The position numbers were made by a program, and so were the translations under genes. A DNA stretch of 64,000 nucleotides from Rhodopseudomonas palustris (lineage in GTDB: Bacteria > Pseudomonadota > Alphaproteobacteria > Rhizobiales > Xanthobacteraceae). Each line of letters opens with the position of its first letter. The first letter of the stretch is position 1. The notes under the pieces were generated by a model. The model was not told where the DNA came from, did no database searches, and saw only the letters and a list, made by a program, of their open reading frames with translations. The stretch spans positions 1 through 64,000 of the forward strand of contig JACRJB010000007.1 of NCBI GenBank assembly GCA_016215605.1. The letters are read 5' to 3'. Positions 25,850 through 34,615 of the stretch are shown here, piece by piece.

Positions 25850-26919
25850 ATGCGCCCATCACCGAGCCCGACCTGATCGTGCGGCGCGAGGGCTCGGCCG
25901 GCGTGATCCGGCTCAACCGGCCGAAGGCGCTGAATGCGCTGACGCTGGAGATGGCGCGCGGTCTGGACGCCGCGCTCGATGATTTCGAGGCCGATCCCAC
26001 GGTCGCGCTGATCCTGGTCGAAGGCGCCGGTGAGCGCGGGCTGTGCGCCGGCGGCGACATCGTCGGCCTCTACAACAGCGCGCGCGAGGGCGGCGATCTC
26101 GGCAAGGTGTTCTGGCGCGAAGAATACGTCATGAACGCGAGGATCGCCAAGTACCCGAAGCCCTACGTCGCCTATATGGACGGCTTCGTGATGGGCGGCG
26201 GCGTCGGCATCGCCGGCCATGGCAGCCATCGCATCGTCACCGAGAAGACCAAAATCGCGATGCCGGAAGTCGGTATCGGCTTCTTTCCCGACGTCGGCGG
26301 CACCTGGCTGTTGTCGCGCGCGCCGGGCGAGATCGGCACGTATTTCGGCCTGACGGCGGAGACGATGAACGGCGCCGACGCGATCCACGCGCGGTTTGCC
26401 GATGCCTTCGTCCCGACCGCGGCGTGGCCGGAGCTGCGGGCGGCGCTGACCGCGGCGCCCGAAGACGCCCATGCCGACAACGTCCGCGGCATCATCGCGC
26501 GCTTCACGACGACGCCGGAGGCCGGACCTGCACAGCGTCACGCGCAGCAGATCGACGCATGGTTCGCGCACGACACGGTCGAAGAGATCTTCGCCGATCT
26601 GGAGCGCGACGGCTCGGACTTCGCGCAGGCGACGCTGAAGGCGCTGCGCGGCAAGTCGCCGACCAGCCTCAAGGTGACGCTGACGCTGCTGCGGATCGCG
26701 CGTGGCGAGGCGTCGCTGGAAGACTGCCTGGTGCACGAATATCGTGCCGCGCTGCAGGTGTTCGTCAGCGACGATTTCGTCGAGGGCATTCGCGCTGCGG
26801 TGATCGACAAGGACCGCGCGCCGAAATGGCGGCCGGACAGGATCGACGAGGTGACGCCGGACATCGTGGCGCGTTACTTCGAGGATCGCGGCGCCGACGA
26901 ATTGAAATTTCCGGACTGA
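25846..26919 (+). CDS. 3-hydroxyisobutyryl-CoA hydrolase (crotonase fold)
   Basis: A 357-aa protein, longer than enoyl-CoA hydratases and with the hydrolase pattern [38 protein letters not shown] and [20 protein letters not shown]. It releases CoA from 3-hydroxyisobutyryl-CoA in valine breakdown, preventing build-up of toxic methacrylyl-CoA. The ATG overlaps the dehydrogenase stop (ATGA). An enoyl-CoA hydratase for methacrylyl-CoA is not adjacent; those at 20739 or 30143 might serve. Confidence 0.85.
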   Translation: MNAPITEPDLIVRREGSAGVIRLNRPKALNALTLEMARGLDAALDDFEADPTVALILVEGAGERGLCAGGDIVGLYNSAREGGDLGKVFWREEYVMNARIAKYPKPYVAYMDGFVMGGGVGIAGHGSHRIVTEKTKIAMPEVGIGFFPDVGGTWLLSRAPGEIGTYFGLTAETMNGADAIHARFADAFVPTAAWPELRAALTAAPEDAHADNVRGIIARFTTTPEAGPAQRHAQQIDAWFAHDTVEEIFADLERDGSDFAQATLKALRGKSPTSLKVTLTLLRIARGEASLEDCLVHEYRAALQVFVSDDFVEGIRAAVIDKDRAPKWRPDRIDEVTPDIVARYFEDRGADELKFPD

Positions 26920-26953
26920 AGAGCCGGGCATTCGAGGGACGAAGGGGGAGGAT

Positions 26954-27841
26954 ATGACGAAAATCGCATTCATCGGTCTCGGCAACATGGGCGGCCCGAT
27001 GGCCGCCAATCTGGTCAAGGCCGGCCATCAGGTCGCCGGCTTCGATCTCGCCGCCGCCTCCTGCGACGCCGCCAAGGCCGACGGCGTCGCGATCGCCAAC
27101 TCCGCGATCGATGCGGTGCAGGGCGCCGGCGTCGTCGTCACCATGCTGCCCGCCGGCAAGCACGTGCTGGCGGTGTGGAACGAGATTCTGCCGCACGTCG
27201 CCAAGGGATCGTTGATCATCGACTGCTCGACCATCGACGTCGAGAGCGCGGTGCAGGCGCATGCGCTGGCGGCGAAGGTCGGCATCGCCTCGATCGACGC
27301 GCCGGTCTCCGGCGGCACCGGCGGCGCCAAGGCGGCGACGCTGACCTTCATGGCCGGCGGCAGCGAGGCGGCGTTCGCGGCGGCCAAGCCGGTGCTCGAA
27401 CACATGGGCAAGAAGATCGTGCATTGCGGCGGCGCCGGAGCGGGGCAAGCGGCGAAGATCTGCAACAACATGATCCTCGGCATCTCGATGATCGCCGTCA
27501 GCGAGGCGTTCACGCTCGCCGAAAAGCTCGGCCTGTCGCATCAGGCGCTGTTCGATGTGGCGTCGACCTCGTCGGGGCAGTGCTGGTCGCTGACCAGCTA
27601 TTGCCCGGTGCCGGGCCCGGTGCCGGCCTCGCCCGCCAACAATAGTTACAAGCCGGGCTTCGCCGCGGCGCTGATGCTGAAGGACCTCAAGCTGTCGCAG
27701 GAGGCGGCCAAGAGCTCCGGCGCCGCGACCCCGCTCGGCCAGCACGCCGCCGAGCTCTACACGGCGTTCGAACAGGCCGGAAACGGCGGCGCGGATTTTT
27801 CCGGGATCATCAACTACCTGCGCGAGCAGGGGCGGAAGTGA
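26954..27841 (+). CDS. mmsB: 3-hydroxyisobutyrate dehydrogenase
   Basis: A 295-aa NAD-dependent beta-hydroxyacid dehydrogenase. The dinucleotide motif is FIGLGNMGGPMAANLVKAG at the N-terminus. The substrate-binding APVSGGTGGA segment lies at about 115-125. The catalytic Lys is at about residue 168 in GQAAKICNNM. It oxidises 3-hydroxyisobutyrate to methylmalonate semialdehyde, the substrate of MmsA. GGGGGAGGA precedes the ATG. It ends the valine operon, with a family C repeat beyond. Confidence 0.93.
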   Translation: MTKIAFIGLGNMGGPMAANLVKAGHQVAGFDLAAASCDAAKADGVAIANSAIDAVQGAGVVVTMLPAGKHVLAVWNEILPHVAKGSLIIDCSTIDVESAVQAHALAAKVGIASIDAPVSGGTGGAKAATLTFMAGGSEAAFAAAKPVLEHMGKKIVHCGGAGAGQAAKICNNMILGISMIAVSEAFTLAEKLGLSHQALFDVASTSSGQCWSLTSYCPVPGPVPASPANNSYKPGFAAALMLKDLKLSQEAAKSSGAATPLGQHAAELYTAFEQAGNGGADFSGIINYLREQGRK

Positions 27842-27879
27842 GAGTCTGATGTCCAGCACGGCCGCGCCCAGATGAAACC

Positions 27880-27957
27880 CGTCATGCGCGGGCGCGACCC
27901 GCGCATCCATCCTCTTCGGAAACGGATGGATTGCCGGGTCGAGCCCGGCCATGACGG
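27880..27957. repeat. Intergenic palindromic repeat, family C
   Basis: The outer ends are CGTCATGCGCGGGC and GCCCGGCCATGACGGG, with an internal ATCCATCC/GGATGGAT pair. It lies between mmsB and the next acyl-CoA ligase. Confidence 0.8.
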
Positions 27958-28002
27958 GTGAACCGAGAGCGGACGCCGTGCCTCACAAGCGAAGGTGTCG
28001 CC

Positions 28003-29724
28003 ATGACCACGTTCCAGCAAGCCCGTTCGTTTCTGCTCGACCACCGCACCGACTACGCCGGCGCCGTTGCCGGTTTCCGCTGGCCCGATCCGGTGCCGTT
28101 CAACTGGGCGCTCGACTGGTTCGACGCCGAACTGGCGAGCCATGCCGACAGTCGCGATCGCGCCGCACTGTGGATCGTCGACGGCGCCACCGGCAGCGAG
28201 GTCAAGCCGAGCTTCGCCGCGCTGTCGAAGCGCTCCAATCAGGTCGCGAACTATCTGCGCGCCAAGGGCCTGAAGCGCGGCGATCATCTGTTGCTGCTGC
28301 TCGGCAACGTCGTGCCGCTGTGGGAGACCATGCTGGCGGCGATCAAGCTCGGCCTCGTGACGATCCCGGCGACGACGCTGCTGACGCCGGAGGAACTGCG
28401 CGACCGGCTCGACCGCGGCCGCGCCAAAGCGGTGGTCGCCGCGGCGGATCAGGTCGCGAAGTTCAAGGATCTCGGCGGCGACGATCTGTTGCGGATCGTC
28501 GTCGGCGATCCGCAGGACGGCTGGCGCGGCTACGACGAGACCGCGCAGCAGCCGGAGGCGTTCACGCCGGACGGGCCGACGCAGGCCGACGATCCGATGC
28601 TGCTGTACTTCACCTCCGGCACCACGGCGAAGCCGAAGCTGGTGCGGCACAGCCAGCGCAGCTATCCGGTCGGCGCGCTGTCGACGATGTTCTGGCTCGG
28701 GCTGCAGCCCGGCGATGTGCATCTCAACATCTCCTCGCCCGGCTGGGCCAAGCACGCCTGGAGCTGCTTGTTCGCGCCGTGGAACGCCGGCGCCACCGTG
28801 TTCGTCGTCAACCAGCCGCGGTTCGACGCGAAAGGCCTGCTGACGACGATCGGCCGCTGCGGCGTCACCACGCTGTGCGCGCCGCCGACGGTGTGGCGGA
28901 TGTTCATCCAGGAGAAACTGGCGGACTACAAAGTCAGTCTGCGCGAAGTCTGCGGCGCCGGCGAGCCGCTCAATCCGGAAGTGATCGATCAGGTCAAATC
29001 CGCCTGGGGGCTCACCATTCGCGACGGCTACGGCCAGACCGAGACCACCGCGATGGTCGGCAATTCGCCCGGCCAACCCGTCAAGATCGGTTCGATGGGT
29101 CGGCCGCTGCCGGGCTACGTCGTCAAGATCACCGACGCCGACGGCCATCCCGCGAAGGAAGGCGAGATCACGCTGGCGCTCGGCGCCGCGCGCCCCGCCG
29201 GCCTGATGCAGGGCTATCAGGGCGAGGGCGGCAAGCTGTCCGGCGCCGACGGCGAGACCTATCGCTCCGGCGACGTCGCCTTCGCCGACGACGACGGCTA
29301 TCTCACCTTCGTCGGCCGCACCGACGACGTGTTCAAATCGTCGGACTACCGTATCAGTCCGTTCGAATTGGAGAGCGTGCTGCTCGAGCACGATGCCGTC
29401 GCCGAGGCGGCGGTGGTGCCGAGTCCCGATCCGATCAAGCTGGCGATCCCGAAAGCCTATGTGCTGCTGACCGCGGACGCCGATCGCTCGCGCGACACCG
29501 CGCTGTCGATCTTCCGCCACATGCAGGCGCGGATGGCGCCGTTCAAGCGCATCCGCAAGCTCGAACTGGTCACCGAACTGCCGAAGACCATCTCCGGCAA
29601 GATCCGCCGCGTGCATCTGCGCCGGATCGAGCACGACAACGACCACGCCGACAGCCTGCGCGGCGTCGAATTTCGCGAAGAGGATCTTCCGGAGCTGAAG
29701 GCGACCCCAGCGAAGGAAGGGTGA
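28003..29724 (+). CDS. AMP-forming acyl-CoA synthetase (acyl-CoA synthetase medium-chain-like)
   Basis: A 573-aa ANL-superfamily ligase related to acetyl-/medium-chain acyl-CoA synthetases. The adenylation motif FTSGTTAKPKLVRHS is at about 202. RDGYGQTETTAMVGN and SGDVAFADDDGYLTFVGRTD follow, and the catalytic Lys lies near ELPKTISGKIRR in the C-terminal domain. GAAGG precedes the ATG at 28003. It stands alone between two repeat blocks. It might activate a branched-chain or medium-chain acid feeding the neighbouring valine-type pathway; this is inference. Confidence 0.88.
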   Translation: MTTFQQARSFLLDHRTDYAGAVAGFRWPDPVPFNWALDWFDAELASHADSRDRAALWIVDGATGSEVKPSFAALSKRSNQVANYLRAKGLKRGDHLLLLLGNVVPLWETMLAAIKLGLVTIPATTLLTPEELRDRLDRGRAKAVVAAADQVAKFKDLGGDDLLRIVVGDPQDGWRGYDETAQQPEAFTPDGPTQADDPMLLYFTSGTTAKPKLVRHSQRSYPVGALSTMFWLGLQPGDVHLNISSPGWAKHAWSCLFAPWNAGATVFVVNQPRFDAKGLLTTIGRCGVTTLCAPPTVWRMFIQEKLADYKVSLREVCGAGEPLNPEVIDQVKSAWGLTIRDGYGQTETTAMVGNSPGQPVKIGSMGRPLPGYVVKITDADGHPAKEGEITLALGAARPAGLMQGYQGEGGKLSGADGETYRSGDVAFADDDGYLTFVGRTDDVFKSSDYRISPFELESVLLEHDAVAEAAVVPSPDPIKLAIPKAYVLLTADADRSRDTALSIFRHMQARMAPFKRIRKLELVTELPKTISGKIRRVHLRRIEHDNDHADSLRGVEFREEDLPELKATPAKEG

Positions 29725-29752
29725 GGGCGCGTCGCGCCAAGCCTCTCGTTCG

Positions 29753-29773
29753 TCATTCCGGGGCGCGCGTAGT
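29753..29773. repeat. Left-end fragment of a family A repeat
   Basis: A stub CGTCATTCCGGGGCGCGCG, followed at once by an unrelated repeat (family B). This looks like insertion into or replacement of the family A element. Confidence 0.6.
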
Positions 29774-29774
29774 T

Positions 29775-29857
29775 CGTAGGATGGGTTGAGCGTAGCGAAA
29801 CCCATCAGCCTCCGTCGCGTGGCTCGATGGGTTTCGCTGCGTTCAACCCATCCTGCA
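29775..29857. repeat. Intergenic palindromic repeat, family B
   Basis: Inverted arms GTAGGATGGGTTGAGCG and CGTTCAACCCATCCTGC, with inner arms GCGAAACCCATC and GATGGGTTTCGC. It is distinct in sequence from families A, C, D and E and is the only copy in the window. Confidence 0.85.
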
Positions 29858-29884
29858 TGTCGTGACGTGGCGCCACCTCTCGTT

Positions 29885-30036
29885 CGTCATTCCGGGATGC
29901 GCCCGCAGGGCGCAGGCCTGGAATCCATCACCCCTGCGCTATCGTTAGGTTGGGTCGTCACGACCGCTGTGCGTCACCGCCGCTGCTGCGGCGTATGGAT
30001 TCCGGGTTCGCCGCTACGCGGCGCCCCGGAATGACG
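29885..30036. repeat. Intergenic palindromic repeat, family A (expanded loop)
   Basis: Family A ends (CGTCATTCCGGGATGCGC and GCGCCCCGGAATGACG) flank an enlarged centre that holds extra sequence, including GGTTGGGTCGTCACGACC. It is part of a 350-bp mosaic of repeats between 29.75 and 30.10 kb in which no gene is visible. Confidence 0.75.
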
Positions 30037-30060
30037 GGGTGAGGTGTGCTGACAATGTCG

Positions 30061-30101
30061 GATTCCGGGTTCGCGAACTTCGTTCGCGCCCCGGAATGAC
30101 G
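30061..30101. repeat. Right-end fragment of a family A repeat
   Basis: GATTCCGGGTTCGCGAAC continues to GCGCCCCGGAATGACG. The left half is missing. Confidence 0.65.
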
Positions 30102-30142
30102 TGTGTGGATGGGCGGCGGTAGGCCGTGCGAGCGGAGAACGC

Positions 30143-31033
30143 TTACTTGTACTCGCGCTCGTCCCACCACGGGAAATACGCCGGCATATCGGCGGTGACC
30201 TTGTTCTTGAACTGCGCCGGGCGCTTTTCCAGGAACGACGAGACGCCTTCCTTGACGTCGTCGGAGCGGCCGCGTTCGTAGATGCCGCGGCTGTCGATCT
30301 TGTGGGCTTCCATCGGATCGTCGGCGCCCATCATCCGCCACATCATCTGCCGGATCAGCGCCACCGACACCGGCGCGGTCTTGGCGGCGATCTCCTTGGC
30401 GAGGGTGCGGGCGGTCTCGAGCAGTTGATCGGCCGGCACGACGCGGCTGACCAGCTTGCCGTCGAGCGCTTCCTGCGCCGGGAAGACGCGGCCGGTGTAG
30501 CACCACTCCAAGGCCTGCGCGATGCCGACGATCCGCGGCAGGAACCAGCTCGACGCCGCTTCCGGCACGATGCCGCGTTGCGAGAACACGAAGCCGAACC
30601 GCGCCGCTTCGGAGGCGATGCGGATGTCCATCGCCAGCTGCATGGTGACGCCGATGCCGACCGCCGCACCGTTGACGGCCGCGATCACCGGCTTCAGGCA
30701 CTTGAAGATCCGCAGCGTCACCTGGCCGCCGCCGTCGCGCACCTGCGGGTCGCTGTAGTCCACCGACCCATCGGCGTTGCGCCGCACCGGGCCGCGCCGG
30801 GCGTCGCGATCGAACGTGTCGGCGCCGGAGGACAGATCCGCGCCGGCGCAGAACGCGCGGCCTTCGCCGGTGACGATGATCGCGCGCACGCTGTCGTCGG
30901 CGTCGGCCTTGTCGAACGCCTCGATCAGCTCGCGCTGCATCGTCGCGTTGAACGCATTCAGCTTCTCCGGCCGGTTCAGCGTGATGGTGAGAATCTGATC
31001 GGCGACCTCGTATTTGATCGTCTCGTAGGACAT
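30143..31033 (-). CDS. Enoyl-CoA hydratase family protein
   Basis: A 296-aa crotonase-fold protein. It has the first oxyanion segment GRAFCAGADLSSG and the second AAVNGAAVGIGVTMQLAMDI, then FSQRGIVPEAASSW. The Glu following GIVP suggests hydratase-type catalysis. An insertion around residues 75-100 (RDARRGPVRRNADGSVDY) and a Trp-rich C-terminus (YFPWWDERE) set this group apart from classical hydratases. AAGGAAA precedes the ATG. It is monocistronic, flanked by repeats on both sides. The substrate is unknown. Confidence 0.85.
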   Translation of the reverse strand: MSYETIKYEVADQILTITLNRPEKLNAFNATMQRELIEAFDKADADDSVRAIIVTGEGRAFCAGADLSSGADTFDRDARRGPVRRNADGSVDYSDPQVRDGGGQVTLRIFKCLKPVIAAVNGAAVGIGVTMQLAMDIRIASEAARFGFVFSQRGIVPEAASSWFLPRIVGIAQALEWCYTGRVFPAQEALDGKLVSRVVPADQLLETARTLAKEIAAKTAPVSVALIRQMMWRMMGADDPMEAHKIDSRGIYERGRSDDVKEGVSSFLEKRPAQFKNKVTADMPAYFPWWDEREYK

Positions 31034-31082
31034 GGGTGTTTCCTTCGCCCGTTGTTGTTGTTCTTGTTGATGCCTCTCGGCG

Positions 31083-31184
31083 CGTCATTCCGGGATGCGC
31101 GCCTTTGCGCGCAGGCCCGGAATCCATAACCCCAGTCGGTGAGTATGGATTCCGGGTTCGCGCTGGCGCGCGCCCCGGAATGAC
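31083..31184. repeat. Intergenic palindromic repeat, family A
   Basis: A full copy with CGTCATTCCGGGATGCGC at the left, GCGCCCCGGAATGAC at the right and GGAATCCATA/TATGGATTCC inside. It lies between the amidase and enoyl-CoA hydratase genes. Confidence 0.85.
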
Positions 31185-31226
31185 AATCGTTAGGGTGTGC
31201 GCGGTGTCTCGGTCAAGCGCGACTAC

Positions 31227-32642
31227 TCACCGCGGTGGCGTCGGCCACGGCTGCTGCGGGCCGCGCAGCTCTTCGAAGGCCTTCGCCATCCGCAGCACGC
31301 CGAGATCGTCGAACCGCCGGCCGACGATCTGCACGCCGATCGGAAAGCCCTTCGAACTGTAGCCGCCGTTGATCGACGCCGCCGGATTCTCCGACATATT
31401 CCACGGCACGGTATAGAGGATGTGGTCGAACGGAATTGCCGGATCGTCGAGCGGCGAGGGCAGGTCGGCGGCGAAGCTCACCACCGGCGCCACCGGCGAG
31501 ATCAGGTAGTCGAATTCGGCGAACAGCTTCGCCGCCATCGCGCGCATCGCCATCGTCTGGTTGAAGCCGCGCACCACCTCGACGCCGGACAAGTTCGCGC
31601 CGCCCTCGGCCCAGCGCACGATATAGGGCAGCACCTGGGCGCGCTGCGCCTCGCCGAGCTTGACGACGTCGTCCCACATCCGCGCCCGCCAGAAACTGTC
31701 GAGCCCGTCCATCATCTCCCGGGTGAAGCCGAGTTCGACCTCCTCGACGATGGCGCCCTGCGCCGCGAACGCACGCGCGGCGTTGACGGCGACGTCGCGC
31801 ACCTCGTCTTCGAGCTTCATGCCGAACGACAGATCGGTGACCAGCGCGATGGTTTTGCCGCGCAGATCGACCGCCAGATCGTGCCACGCGAAATCGTGCG
31901 GCGGCAGGCTCATGCCGTCGCGTGCGTCGGGCTGCGACAGCACGCTCATCATCAGCGCCGCATCGTCGACGGTGCGGGTCATCGGTCCGGCGCAGCGTCC
32001 GACATAGGGCGGATCGATCGGCACCCGGCCGAGGCTCGGCTTCAAGGCGAACAGGCCGCACCAGTTCGCCGGCAGCCGCACCGAGCCGCCGATGTCGGTG
32101 CCGAGATGCAGCGGGCCGTAACCCGCGGCGCCCGCCGCGCCGGCGCCGGAGGAGGAGCCGCCGGTGTTCTGGCTCGTGTCCCACGGATTGCGGGTGACGC
32201 CGTGGAAGCTCGACAGCCCCGACGACAGCATGCCGAAATCCGGCATCGTGGTCTTGGTCCAGATCACGCCGCCGGCTTCGCGCAGCCGCGCCGCGGGCGG
32301 CGCATCGACAGCCGCCGGCGTTGCCGCGGTGATCGGCACGCCGAGCGGCACCGGCACGCCCTTGGTCGCGACGTTCTCCTTGATCGTCACCGGCACGCCG
32401 TCGAGCGCGCCGATCGGTTCGCTGTTGTGCCAGCGTTCGGTGGACGCCTTCGCGGCGGCGCGCGCGCCGTCCGGATCGAACGCGTACAGCGCCTTGAGAT
32501 GCGGCTCCCAGCGCTGCGCCTGGGCGATGACGTCGTCGATCACGTCGGACGGCGAGAACTGCTTGCCGTAGTAGCCGGCGAGCAGTTCCGTCGCGCTGAG
32601 GTCGTGCAGCGCAGTGGTCTTGCTCATCACCCCGTCAGACAT
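31227..32642 (-). CDS. Amidase, amidase-signature family
   Basis: A 471-aa amide hydrolase with the Ser-cisSer-Lys triad: Lys88 (VTIKEN), Ser163 in NTGGSSSG and nucleophile Ser187 in GTDIGGSVRLPA. It hydrolyses an amide to acid plus ammonia or amine in the cytoplasm. The ATG at 32642 lies 8 nt inside the end of the M20 gene; a second ATG at 32627, preceded by GACGGGG, is equally possible. Co-transcription with the M20 amidohydrolase suggests successive cleavage of N-acyl or amide compounds. The substrate is unknown. Confidence 0.9.
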   Translation of the reverse strand: MSDGVMSKTTALHDLSATELLAGYYGKQFSPSDVIDDVIAQAQRWEPHLKALYAFDPDGARAAAKASTERWHNSEPIGALDGVPVTIKENVATKGVPVPLGVPITAATPAAVDAPPAARLREAGGVIWTKTTMPDFGMLSSGLSSFHGVTRNPWDTSQNTGGSSSGAGAAGAAGYGPLHLGTDIGGSVRLPANWCGLFALKPSLGRVPIDPPYVGRCAGPMTRTVDDAALMMSVLSQPDARDGMSLPPHDFAWHDLAVDLRGKTIALVTDLSFGMKLEDEVRDVAVNAARAFAAQGAIVEEVELGFTREMMDGLDSFWRARMWDDVVKLGEAQRAQVLPYIVRWAEGGANLSGVEVVRGFNQTMAMRAMAAKLFAEFDYLISPVAPVVSFAADLPSPLDDPAIPFDHILYTVPWNMSENPAASINGGYSSKGFPIGVQIVGRRFDDLGVLRMAKAFEELRGPQQPWPTPPR

Positions 32643-33807
32643 TGGCGCCCGCCGGCAGCCGGGTTTCGATGATGCGGGCGAACATGCTGGCGCCGATCGG
32701 CAGGATCTTGTCGTCGAGCGTGTAGCCCGGATTGTGCACCGGCACGTCGCCGTCGTGGCCGATCCAGAAATACGCGCCGGGAATCGCCTGCAGCATGTCG
32801 GCGAAATCCTCGCTGCCCATCTTCGGCTGCTCGCGCGTCTTGACGTTGGCCGGTCCGACGACGCCGCGCGCGACTTCCGCCACCACGTCGCTCTGCTCCT
32901 GCTGGTTCACCAGCACGCTGAAGATGTCGCGGATGTCGACCTGGATCTCGACGTCGAACGCCGCGGCGATGCCGGCGGCCAGCGTCCGCATCCGCTCGCG
33001 CACCAGCTTGCGGATGTCGTCGGAGAAGCAGCGCACGGTGCCGGCGAGCCGCGCTTCGCCGGGGATCACGTTGTAGGCCGAGCCGGAATGGAACTGGGTG
33101 ATCGACAGCACCACCGAGTGCAGCGGATCGGCGTTGCGGCTGACGATGGTCTGCAGCGCCTGGCCCAGCGTCATCCCGATCACCACCGGGTCCTTGGAGC
33201 GCTCCGGCATCGCGCCGTGCGCGCCGTAGCCGGAGATGGTGATGTCGAAGAAATCGGCGCCGGCCATCGCCGGGCCGGGCAGGATCGCCACTTCGCCATG
33301 CGCCAGATCGGGCGCATTGTGCAGGCCGTAGAGTTCGTCGCAGGGGAATTTCTGGAACAGCCCGTCCTTCAGCATCGCACGCGCGCCGCCGAGGCCTTCT
33401 TCGGCCGGTTGGAAGATGAAGTGCACGGTGCCGTCGAAATTGCGGGTCTCGGCGAGATAGCGCGCGGTGCCGAGCAGAATGGTGGTGTGGCCGTCATGGC
33501 CGCAGCCGTGGAAGCGGCCGGGGATGGTCGAGCGCCACGGCAGGTTGGTATGCTCCTCCATCGGCAGCGCGTCCATGTCGGCGCGCAGGCCGATCCGGCG
33601 CGCGCCGTTGCCCTTGCCCTTCAGCACGCCGACCACGCCGGTGCCGCCGAGCCCGCGATGCACCTCGATGCCCCACTGGTCGAGCTTCTCGGCGACGATG
33701 TTGGAGGTGCGGACCTCCTCGAAGCCGATCTCGGGGTGCATGTGGAGATCGCGGCGGATCGCGGTCAGCTCGTCGGCGAAGGCATCGATGCGGTCGATGG
33801 TCGGCAT
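32635..33807 (-). CDS. M20 family metallo-amidohydrolase (hippurate hydrolase-like)
   Basis: A 390-aa zinc/manganese amidohydrolase of the HipO/aminoacylase group. The metal-ligand cluster HGCGHDGH is at about 100-107 (Cys102, His104). QPAEEGLGGA, with its Glu pair at about 136-137, and GAHGAMPERSKDPV also match. It cleaves N-acyl amino acids or related amides. The ATG at 33807 has AGGGTGAT at good spacing; an in-frame GTG at 33819 has none. It overlaps the amidase downstream. Confidence 0.9.
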   Translation of the reverse strand: MPTIDRIDAFADELTAIRRDLHMHPEIGFEEVRTSNIVAEKLDQWGIEVHRGLGGTGVVGVLKGKGNGARRIGLRADMDALPMEEHTNLPWRSTIPGRFHGCGHDGHTTILLGTARYLAETRNFDGTVHFIFQPAEEGLGGARAMLKDGLFQKFPCDELYGLHNAPDLAHGEVAILPGPAMAGADFFDITISGYGAHGAMPERSKDPVVIGMTLGQALQTIVSRNADPLHSVVLSITQFHSGSAYNVIPGEARLAGTVRCFSDDIRKLVRERMRTLAAGIAAAFDVEIQVDIRDIFSVLVNQQEQSDVVAEVARGVVGPANVKTREQPKMGSEDFADMLQAIPGAYFWIGHDGDVPVHNPGYTLDDKILPIGASMFARIIETRLPAGANV

Positions 33808-33819
33808 GTCTTGGATCAC

Positions 33820-34237
33820 CCTTTGGGATGGCAGGTTGGGGGCGCGGGGGAGGTGGGTCGTACGCTGCGGTCGTGAGGCACGGATCGGCTATGCAAGGAT
33901 CAGGCAAGGACTCCGGCACGGCGGACGGGCTCGGGCCGTCCGGCCCGGCGCCCGAGGGCGCCGGTCGGCATCTCAGCCGAACTTGCGGGTCAATGTCAAA
34001 GCGCGCGGATGGCGCAGCCACCGCGCAGCTGCAACCCCGCTTTGCGTTGCGCCGCGCCCTCGACTATGAATGCGGCGCTCTGGCGCGGAATGCGGCAATG
34101 CCGCGGCTGCCACGCCGGTTGCGGGCCTTCGGAACGCGCCGCACCGCGGCATCCACCATCGCGGGCGGCTCGGTGCAGCGCACCAGTCGTTTGCCGGCGG
34201 GATGCGGCGGAGTTGGCGCGGCCCGAGCGAGCCGGAT
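33820..34237. other. 418-bp gap without recognisable gene
   Basis: GC-rich sequence between the M20 gene (leftward) and tRNA-Leu (rightward). It should contain both promoters. Short open frames occur on both strands but have arginine-rich shadow-type translations and no ribosome binding sites. I see no repeat or hairpin of note. Confidence 0.5.
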
Positions 34238-34324
34238 GCGGACGTGGCGAAACTGGTAGACGCAAGGGACTTAAAATCCCTCGATGGCAACGTCGTGCGG
34301 GTTCGACCCCCGCCGTCCGCACCA
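34238..34324 (+). tRNA. tRNA-Leu (anticodon UAA)
   Basis: The acceptor stem GCGGACG pairs with CGTCCGC and is followed by the discriminator A and an encoded CCA. The anticodon stem AGGGA/TCCCT encloses the loop CTTAAAA with anticodon TAA. A long variable arm (class II tRNA) and a T-arm GGGTTCGACCCC are present. The 3' end lies 87 bp before a Fic toxin-antitoxin pair. Confidence 0.96.
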
Positions 34325-34411
34325 GATCATCATCGGATGGCCGCGGGGCTCATCGAACGACCTGCGGCACGTCCTATGTGCTCGGTCGATCGATTCATGG
34401 TAGAATGACTG

Positions 34412-34609
34412 ATGGCTCCGAAGAAACCATCCGCGAAGACGAGCAAGAGAGGCAGCTTCGTGATCGGCAGCGGCCGATTCAGGAAGATCAGTGCGGTCGA
34501 GGGCATCGAATTTTCCGGCGACATGAAGGGCAGCACGGCTGTCGACAAAAGCGAGGCCCGCAGCCCCGAACAACGCCGACAGGCGATCATCAAGGCGTAC
34601 AGCAAGTAG
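34412..34609 (+). CDS. Putative antitoxin of a Fic module
   Basis: A small basic protein (65 aa) directly upstream of a Fic-domain gene, with a 6-nt gap. It contains FRKISAVEGIEFS, which resembles but does not exactly fit the (S/T)xxxE(G/N) inhibitory motif of class I Fic antitoxins because the Ser is at E-3 rather than E-4. The C-terminal SPEQRRQAIIKAYSK is helical. No strong ribosome binding site precedes the ATG. The role is inferred from position and size. Confidence 0.6.
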   Translation: MAPKKPSAKTSKRGSFVIGSGRFRKISAVEGIEFSGDMKGSTAVDKSEARSPEQRRQAIIKAYSK

Positions 34610-34615
34610 CTCCCG

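Noticed and set aside
33820-34237. Small genes in the gap before tRNA-Leu
   Set aside because: Frames overlap on both strands with Arg/Ala-rich shadow translations and have no ribosome binding sites.
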